NCBI GenBank assembly: GCA_020137815.1
Contig: CM035354.1
Coordinates: 7,497,987-7,561,986 of the forward strand
Direction: 5' to 3'
DNA from: Hormiphora californensis
Taxonomy: Eukaryota; Ctenophora; Tentaculata; Cydippida; Pleurobrachiidae
DNA length: 64,000 nucleotides
Part shown: positions 58,670 to 64,000 of the stretch, one piece after another
Numbering within the stretch: the first letter of the stretch is position 1
Layout of the letters: the number at the start of each line of letters is the position of its first letter
Notes under the pieces: model-generated
What the model saw: the letters and a program-made list of their open reading frames with translations, nothing else
Told to the model about the DNA's origin: nothing
Databases searched by the model: none
Position numbers and translations under genes: made by a program

Positions 58670-60806
58670 TGAGACAGACACACAGACAGACTCTAACAAC
58701 CCATTCCCCCTCTCAGATACAATTTTCAGTTTGACAGCACCTTTATGTACCTGATGAGTGGTTTACTAATGTTAAAGATCTACCAGCTCCGACACCCCGA
58801 TGTTAACCCACATGCTTACACTGCCTACATATTCTTATCTCTGACCGTCCTTATCGAGGTAATATCACAGCGGCCATTTTAATTAGCTTGCTTCATCGTG
58901 ACCCGGTCACTGACCGGGAAAATGGTGAGGTAGTTTATTTGTGACGTACCGTTCGCACATGCTATCGAAAACAATCTAAAGTCGGATTTTTTGAAACTGT
59001 CACCCCCCTTCTCGTGCGCGGAATGTTTTTGCGCGTCACATCACATGTTAACGTGTGGTGTGCGCGTCAAAATTGATAAATTTCACATGCGTGGTCATTT
59101 GGGGGTGACAGTTTCAAAAAATCCGACTTTAATAATTGGGGAATATTCGACCATTAATAATCCCCGTGTTTTCAGGTTATCGGAGTGTACGTGCAGACAA
59201 TCTACTTCTGGATATTCTTTGGTGTTTTGTACGTTGTGGCCACCCTCTACTTTACCAGTCACATGTACTACATGGGGGTCATTTCTCTCGATTGTGGAAT
59301 ATTTGGACGCATTTCTCACTTTTTCCGGTAAGCAATCATGGTGGACTAGATTTATTTGAGTCGCCTGACACTGTGACCGTGCTCCGGTATGAACTATTTA
59401 GTAGAACTTTTTGAAAAAGATCACTTTTTGTGCGAGCTGCGCCTTACACACATCACCGCACCCTCCCAGAATGAGCCTATTCCAAGGTCACATTGCCCCC
59501 CGGTACCCACGGCGCGGTATATTCTGCGTGATCATAATGGCAGTTAACTTTGCAACTGCCGTGTGGGGTATCTTGTGGAGGGGCAGGAACTTCCCGGCCT
59601 ACCTGTTGGGTATATTCATGGTCAACCTCTTGGTTTACCTGGCCTTCTATTTTGCAATGAAGTTGTACCACAAAGAAGTGAGATGATGATCCTCTGAAGA
59701 CAGCATACTTTAATAACATGTTTCAAACACATATTTTAACATGTTTCAAACACATTTTAACATGTTTCAAACACACTTTAACATGTTTTAAACACATTTG
59801 AACATGTTTGCAAGATTTGGCCCTAATTCCCTAACATACCAACACTTTTCTAAACACCCTTTCCTAGCGGGACTTAACTTTTTTTAACATAACATAACGG
59901 GATTAACACTTTTATAAGCACCTTTTCCCTCTTTTTAGGACGGATTTTATCAGCAGTCCCAAACCTCTCTACATGGACCGGTTCATTTTCCTTGTGCTGG
60001 TGGTAACATTGAACTTCGCAGCAGCGGTGCTGGGTGTGGTTTTCATGCCCAGTGATTTCCCCTCATTCCTCCTTGCTGTTTTCCTCATTAATCTTCTTGC
60101 ATACTTTGCATACTACGTCATTATGAAGTTTATACACGGAGAGGTAATACTTGAAAACGATCCCCGCACCCTTTCTGGTTTTATCCTCGCCCCTTTTGTG
60201 GCATGAACATGGTTATTTTGATCATTTCTAACCTAACGATAACCACCTTCTCTCTCTCAGTACCCGTACCCAATTACGATATTCTGTGGAGTTCTCACCA
60301 TGGTAACATGGATCTGTGCACTCTACTTTTACTTTTCAACCGTTACAAACTGGCAACTACCAGCCGCCCAGTCGAGATCAAAGAATCTGCGATGCATTGC
60401 TCTCGGTGAGTTGAGGTCTAAAAACCAGCCCAATTAACAGTTTGGTATCGAAGACACCTCACACTCTGACCTTCACGCGCACTGGCAAGGGGTAACTTCG
60501 TAACCAAATTAACAGTACTCACAGATCAGGTCGGCGCCGCCAGACAGGCCCTGCTTTGGTCATGTTCAATGTTCAGTAATTCGGGGCCGACTGTATCAGA
60601 ACTGCAATTGCAGTCAACCAACATTGCTAGCTTTAAAATTAGTTCACTTCCAAATAATAAAAACTATTTCTTTTTCAGATTTTTACGACAACCACGATGT
60701 CTGGCACATCATCTCCTCCATGGCCCTCTTCTTTGGTTTTGTCACCGTCCTAACTCTGGATGATCATCTGCTGAACAAACCACGGAACCAGATCAGGGTC
60801 TTCTGA
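51716..60806 (+). CDS. SIDT: SID-1/SIDT transmembrane family protein
   Basis: Seventeen exons: 51716-52035, 53361-53576, 53829-54012, 54155-54312, 54478-54612, 54724-54787, 55074-55244, 55393-55537, 57915-58020, 58195-58299, 58469-58567, 58717-58858, 59176-59327, then 59470-59677 or 59939-60143, 60261-60405, 60679-60806. All phases match if only one of the two alternative exons is used, giving 825 or 824 residues, as in human SIDT1/2. N terminus: signal peptide ([13 protein letters not shown]), then an Asn-glycosylation-rich ectodomain with Cys pairs. One helix near 54540 is followed by a cytosolic loop, then a multi-TM C-terminal half. Family landmarks: [31 protein letters not shown] and [10 protein letters not shown]. 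The last three carry the His/Asp residues of the CREST-type metal site. SID-1 proteins move or recruit dsRNA, and vertebrate members act in lysosomal RNA/lipid handling; which applies here is unknown. Confidence 0.92.
52402..52407 (-). terminator. poly(A) signal for the nested 158-aa gene
   Basis: AATAAA on the minus strand, about 75 nt after the stop codon at 52481. Confidence 0.45.
52481..52957 (-). CDS. 158-residue secreted/one-TM protein, nested antisense in SIDT intron 1
   Basis: Single exon on the minus strand, wholly inside the 1.3-kb first intron of the SIDT gene. I chose the Met at 52957 because it starts a clear signal peptide ([16 protein letters not shown]); the frame is open 60 codons further upstream, but without a leader. 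A helical region of about 85 residues follows, then one TM segment ([20 protein letters not shown]), a run [11 protein letters not shown] likely palmitoylated just inside the membrane, and a short cytosolic tail ending YEQL. Topology is type I. No family recognised; the helical ectodomain ([20 protein letters not shown]) is not Cys-bearing. It may be a small membrane adaptor. Confidence 0.65.
   Translation of the reverse strand: MLLLTVAVLWSSALCWNPLDLLPDKVKGAIDDVSTELGYGNSDASTDLGNAVNEAAEKYRGALDHVANDIVEPLAEKIGVTVVPPFQRDVHEVKDGIQHLSSHTGLPIGLIIALCVGIPLILMGLCCYCCCGCCRREKKSTAVYVRMDEGVGKRYEQL
55896..56947 (-). CDS. pentraxin-like secreted protein, nested antisense in SIDT intron 8
   Basis: Three exons on the minus strand: 56947-56884, 56715-56455 and 56356-55896, in phase, 261 residues. 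The signal peptide is [19 protein letters not shown]; an upstream in-frame Met at 56986 would add 13 residues. The mature part is one pentraxin/LamG-type jelly roll: [50 protein letters not shown] and [16 protein letters not shown]. The GQ-D-QDTYGG segment matches the Ca2+-binding loop of pentraxins. The classic HxCxS/TW signature is changed to HLVFTW, so the conserved disulfide Cys is missing there. Pentraxins are soluble pattern-recognition proteins forming oligomers; a lectin or opsonin role is likely but untested. C-terminal tail is His/Asn-rich ([12 protein letters not shown]). Confidence 0.8.
57177..57835. repeat. 329-bp tandem duplication
   Basis: Two copies of about 329 bp, matching at CTAGAACTATCATTTTTAG (57242 and 57571), differing mainly in CTATCTTTAT copy number. 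It lies upstream of the pentraxin gene, inside SIDT intron 8, and may duplicate its promoter region. Confidence 0.9.
58604..58690. repeat. (CAGA)n microsatellite
   Basis: About 20 tetranucleotide units between SIDT exons 11 and 12. Confidence 0.95.
58977..59131. mobile_element. MITE, AAGTCGGATTTTTTGAAAC family
   Basis: 155 bp with perfect terminal inverses and TA borders, in the intron before SIDT exon 13; interior shares GGAATGTTTTTGCGC..TCACATG with the copy at 37299. Confidence 0.85.
59470..59677 (+). CDS. SIDT: SIDT alternative exon 14a
   Basis: 208 nt, acceptor phase 2, donor phase 0. It encodes two membrane helices ([18 protein letters not shown] and [18 protein letters not shown]) and ends MKLYHKE. 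Aligns residue by residue with the next exon, sharing NFA.AV.G, NFP/DFP, F..NLL.Y.A and MK. Its N-terminal part ([10 protein letters not shown]) is less like other SIDT proteins. Confidence 0.85.
59718..59815. repeat. 23-bp tandem repeat between the alternative exons
   Basis: Four to five copies of AACATGTTTCAAACACATTTT in the 261-nt intron separating exons 14a and 14b. Confidence 0.85.
59939..60143 (+). CDS. SIDT: SIDT alternative exon 14b
   Basis: 205 nt, acceptor phase 2, donor phase 0. Encodes [13 protein letters not shown] and two helices ([34 protein letters not shown]). This version is closer to the family consensus (P-x-YxDR, then DF at the second helix). It joins in frame to exon 13 and to exon 15, but not to exon 14a. 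Confidence 0.85.
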
Positions 60807-62120
60807 ATATATCTGTCATAGAGATTTGATGACGTCAGGAGTTGTTGGGAGTGTGAAACTCCACCCCCCCCCCCCCAAGTGGGCATGAGTGGACACTTGT
60901 TTTCTGAACTCTTTTGTTCCTGTTCTCTGTGTGTTATGTTGTCTGGGTATGATGATCTGGAACAGTGTTACAGCGGGAGAGAGAGGTGTGTGTCATCTTT
61001 CACCACGCGTTTTAATTTTAATTTATGCCAAGTGCCCTAGTAATTATGTTAATTAAGATTTGTTGTTTCAGAATACAACTTGATGTTAACTTGATAGTTT
61101 AGACATTTTAATTGAACTTTGCCAGGTGCAAATATTAATTTAATTATAAATCGCAAAGATAATCAAGTTATAATGAATATATATGCAGACGGACCCTTAT
61201 TTACCTTGTTGAGTAAGGGGGTCCCCGTTACTCAACAATATTTACCGGGATGTTCGGGTGAGCTGTCTGGCGCATGCCTCGACCCTTCCTTTCAGAAGAG
61301 GGCTGACACATGTGTGAACGGGTCTGGACAGCCGCGGGTGAAAGGTTTTTAGGGGCTAGGGACTATAAGTTTCCTAGTCCCCTGTTTCCTACATCGTGGA
61401 AATTGGGTAATTTGTCCGTCCAGTAGATAGGGGCCCGTCTGTACTCTGTGTTATAAGTGGTGAAGCGATATGTTATCTTGGGTTTTTGATCAGATATCTG
61501 AAGGGTTTTTTTTCGAATTTGAATTTCTGTCTGTGTACTGGTTTTATGCCTCTTTGGATTGTCAAAATTGGAGCGTGTGTGTGTGTGTGTGTGTGTGTTT
61601 TTGGCAACAAAAGAAGTGTAGCTCGTGGTATGTGCATTTATTGTATGTAATATATTTTTATCATTTGTTTTGAGCCCACAAAATTACGCTGTTTCAGTTT
61701 GTTCACAGGTCGGGGTTTTCTGGTTAAATATCACTACCAGTCTGGCGGCGCCAGACTCCGATTTGACAGTGCGCTCAGATGTTGTTACTGAGATGAGGTC
61801 CACGGTACCAGGGTTATTAAAAGGTGTGAAAAGTTAGCGGAAATCCAAAGGACCTGCATGAATATGTTTACTGAGTCGTTCCTTGTGCGGCGAAATGCAA
61901 AAGATGGTCAAATATAGTCATAATATGATCTTATTTACCATCGCGTGTCGCTGTGTATGTGTGTGTGACGCTGCCAGAAATGGTATAATCTGTTGTCCTC
62001 TCTCTCTCTCTATCCTTGTCTCTCTCTATCCCTCACTCCCTCCTTCGCTTGCAATTACCGATTGAGCACAGCTGTGGTAAGAGAGTTAAAGGCATCTCAG
62101 GGAGGCATAATGAGTGAGAT

Positions 62121-62125
<5 letters not shown>
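60807..62125. other. 3' flank of SIDT, no gene seen
   Basis: Contains the 3' UTR presumably, a poly-C run at 60866, a (GT)n tract at about 61576-61600 and GGCGGCGCCAGAC fragments at about 60532 and 61743. No supported exon. Confidence 0.5.

Positions 62126-62210
<85 letters not shown>
62126..62210. repeat. (GA)n microsatellite
   Basis: Pure GA tract followed by interrupted GA-rich sequence. Confidence 0.97.
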
Positions 62211-63649
62211 TGAAGAGACAGAGAGAGAAGAAAGCTCTCTCTCCCTCCGCAGTGTGTGTATAGCAGGATCTGGGTCCTGACCTGGATCATTTCTCGCTTC
62301 TTTAATGTTCTTATGCGTTTTAAGTTTTTTTACTTCATCCTGGTTAGCTAATCCTATTCTTCCTAATGGACAAGATTCGAGACATGACGTAAGAGAGTAA
62401 AGGATCAGAGCTTGATGTCCCTTTTGGGAGTATGCTGAGATTCGTAGAAACGGCACTGACAGGAGTTCAGAGAGCGCAGTATAGAGACGAATGAGAGAGA
62501 GAGAGACAGTAGAGAGAGGAGAGAGAGAGAGAAGTGCCGACGGCACACAAGGAGAGTGATGAATTAGTCAGAGAGCTCTTCGGTTCTCCTCCGCGTGGTG
62601 TGTATAGAGTGTTCGGCTTTGGGTTCCTCACTGATCAATCTCTCAGTTTTCTTTAAACTGTTTTTATTAGATTTTTATGCAGTTTTAATTAGAATTCTGC
62701 GTATGGTTGAACACTAATACCTATTTGTGTTTCCAAGGTTGTACACGATTCTTAATGTAATTACCGTTGACTAGATCATGAGCAAGCATCAGTGAGTGGT
62801 CCTTTCCTGGGTATTTTAGAGAAGGCGGATACGGTACGGTCTCATCTGCAATGGGCTTTCATACATATGAGAAGTGGAAAGCGGTGAGGAATATCAGGGG
62901 GAGGGGGAAGTGAAATGTGGGGTTAGCAGATGGGAGAGAGCTTGGGAGGATGTTGAGAGAGATTATAAGTGCCGCTGGCAGCACAAGGAAGGGGTCATTT
63001 TCAGTTCATGAGTGTGCTATCTAGTTTCTCGTGCCGGATCTTTATTAGTGGCTTTCGAGTGTGCTTAGTCATATAATACGAGTGTATGCTGTTTAGTTAA
63101 CATTTTACTGTAAAATACTAAAATTTTCGTCTGTTTGTAACATTTACAGCTGGTTATCTTGGCACAAAGAAATGTGTTAATTCATTCTCCCTAATATGTT
63201 ACATACGTGCATGTTCCATTGTTATGCGGAAATAGACGTCAAAATTAGTGTTTGGGTACTTTGTACTGAGGTACAGTGGTATAATTGAATTTTTAATTCT
63301 ATGGGCTACGACTAGTCGCGACTTTTGTGTGTGTTAACAATGTTGCTTTGAACTGAATCTGAAGCCGGTTCTTGAGTCTCGATGACCTAGTGCTCTGACG
63401 CTAATCTCTGTCTTTAATTTTATGTCATCATCTGTTCCTCTTGTTGTTTTCTCAATCTCATTCTCAAGTTATATTGAATCACTGAAATTGAAATAAATTG
63501 TTTTAGTTCAAGTTGCTTGTTATCAACGTGTTGACTTCATCATGAAGACTGAAGTTCAATATGCCACAAGTCCACCGTTGTGGGCTGTGGCGTTGTGTGA
63601 AGTGTCACATGTGTACTTGTACTGTGTACCCCAGTTTATGCCATACCAC
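62211..63649. other. intergenic, no gene seen
   Basis: No exon that I can support on either strand. Two GA-rich patches (62485-62535, 62930-62965) followed by CCG(C/A)TGGC/GGCACACAAGG-type similar sequences. Confidence 0.5.
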
Positions 63650-63825
63650 TACAGTCGGACCCCGATTTAGGGACACCCTCGGGGGAAAGGCTCTTGTCCA
63701 CTAAATCGGGGTGTCCACTAAATCGGGGTCAAATAAGGTTAATTTCCTATATCGGGGGAAAAAAATCCTGTCCCTAAATCGGGGTGCCACTAAATCGGGG
63801 GCCCCTAAATCGGGGTCCGACTGTA
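63650..63825. mobile_element. 176-bp TA-flanked MITE
   Basis: TA-CAGTCGGACCCCGATTTAG ... CTAAATCGGGGTCCGACTG-TA, the same termini as the 869-bp element at 18807. CACTAAATCGGGGTG recurs inside. No coding capacity. Confidence 0.88.
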
Positions 63826-64000
63826 CAAGTACAAGAGGCAAAAACTACCTATTTATGGCTGACACACTTCCCTAGACTCTATGGAAGATTATGTAATGTG
63901 ACACAATGTCGAATGTGACGGGCCCGCCTCTACTATACGACCAAGTCCCCAACCAGACCCTAGCACAACTGCAAGATGACTCTTATACTGTCATCTGGGC
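63826..64000. other. window end, nothing recognised
   Basis: Short stretch of unremarkable sequence. It could hold the beginning of an exon that continues beyond the window, but nothing supports that. Confidence 0.4.

Noticed and set aside
59470-60143. Frameshift or misassembly in the SIDT gene as the reason that exons 14a and 14b do not join
   Set aside because: Both exons have sound splice sites, matching outer phases and aligned peptides; alternative use explains the data without an error and gives the expected protein length.

Overview
The window is animal nuclear DNA. It has spliced genes with GT..AG introns, metazoan-only domain combinations (a SID-1 family channel-like protein, RNF207-type RING/B-box, FAM92/CIBAR BAR domain, LDLa-7TM receptor, SRCR, CAP, pentraxin), abundant microsatellites, tandem duplications and palindromic DNA transposons. 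I cannot fix the species. The LDLa receptor and the reverse-transcriptase family suggest a marine invertebrate, possibly a non-bilaterian (cnidarian, sponge or placozoan).

Layout. 1-780: minisatellite. 957-4167: LDLa-7TM receptor, 5' part broken in frame; its stop codon lies in a tRNA-like SINE. 5041-8147: remnants of two different retroelements on the minus strand. 8146-16471: a 4.2-kb segment duplicated in tandem, holding an unidentified spliced gene that is further decayed in the second copy. 17225-25546 (minus): a secreted protein built from a signal peptide, four CAP domains each followed by an Asp-rich linker, and a terminal SRCR domain; one linker exon is frameshifted. 26103-28205 (plus): CIBAR/FAM92. 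29719-44168 (plus): RNF207-like gene whose introns are filled with foldback elements and a higher-order repeat. 44169-47085: two foldback elements. 47086-49677: intronless BTB-like protein. 50151-51182: intronless GET3/ASNA1 ATPase. 51716-60806 (plus): SID-1/SIDT homologue with two genes nested antisense in its introns (a 158-aa one-TM protein and a pentraxin). 60807-64000: no gene recognised, microsatellites and a MITE.

Most notable results. (1) The SIDT gene has two consecutive, paralogous exons with identical splice phases that cannot be joined to each other in frame, so they are predicted to be mutually exclusive. Each choice gives a protein of about 825 residues, the usual family length. 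(2) The CAP/Asp-linker/SRCR gene grew by duplicating a four-exon cassette with strictly conserved exon lengths of 160, 181 and 103 nt plus a linker. (3) Two identical-length (1398 bp) near-perfect palindromes are flanked by TTAA.

The neighbouring genes are not an operon and I see no shared pathway. SIDT, pentraxin, SRCR and CAP proteins are all often linked to innate defence, but clustering here may be chance.
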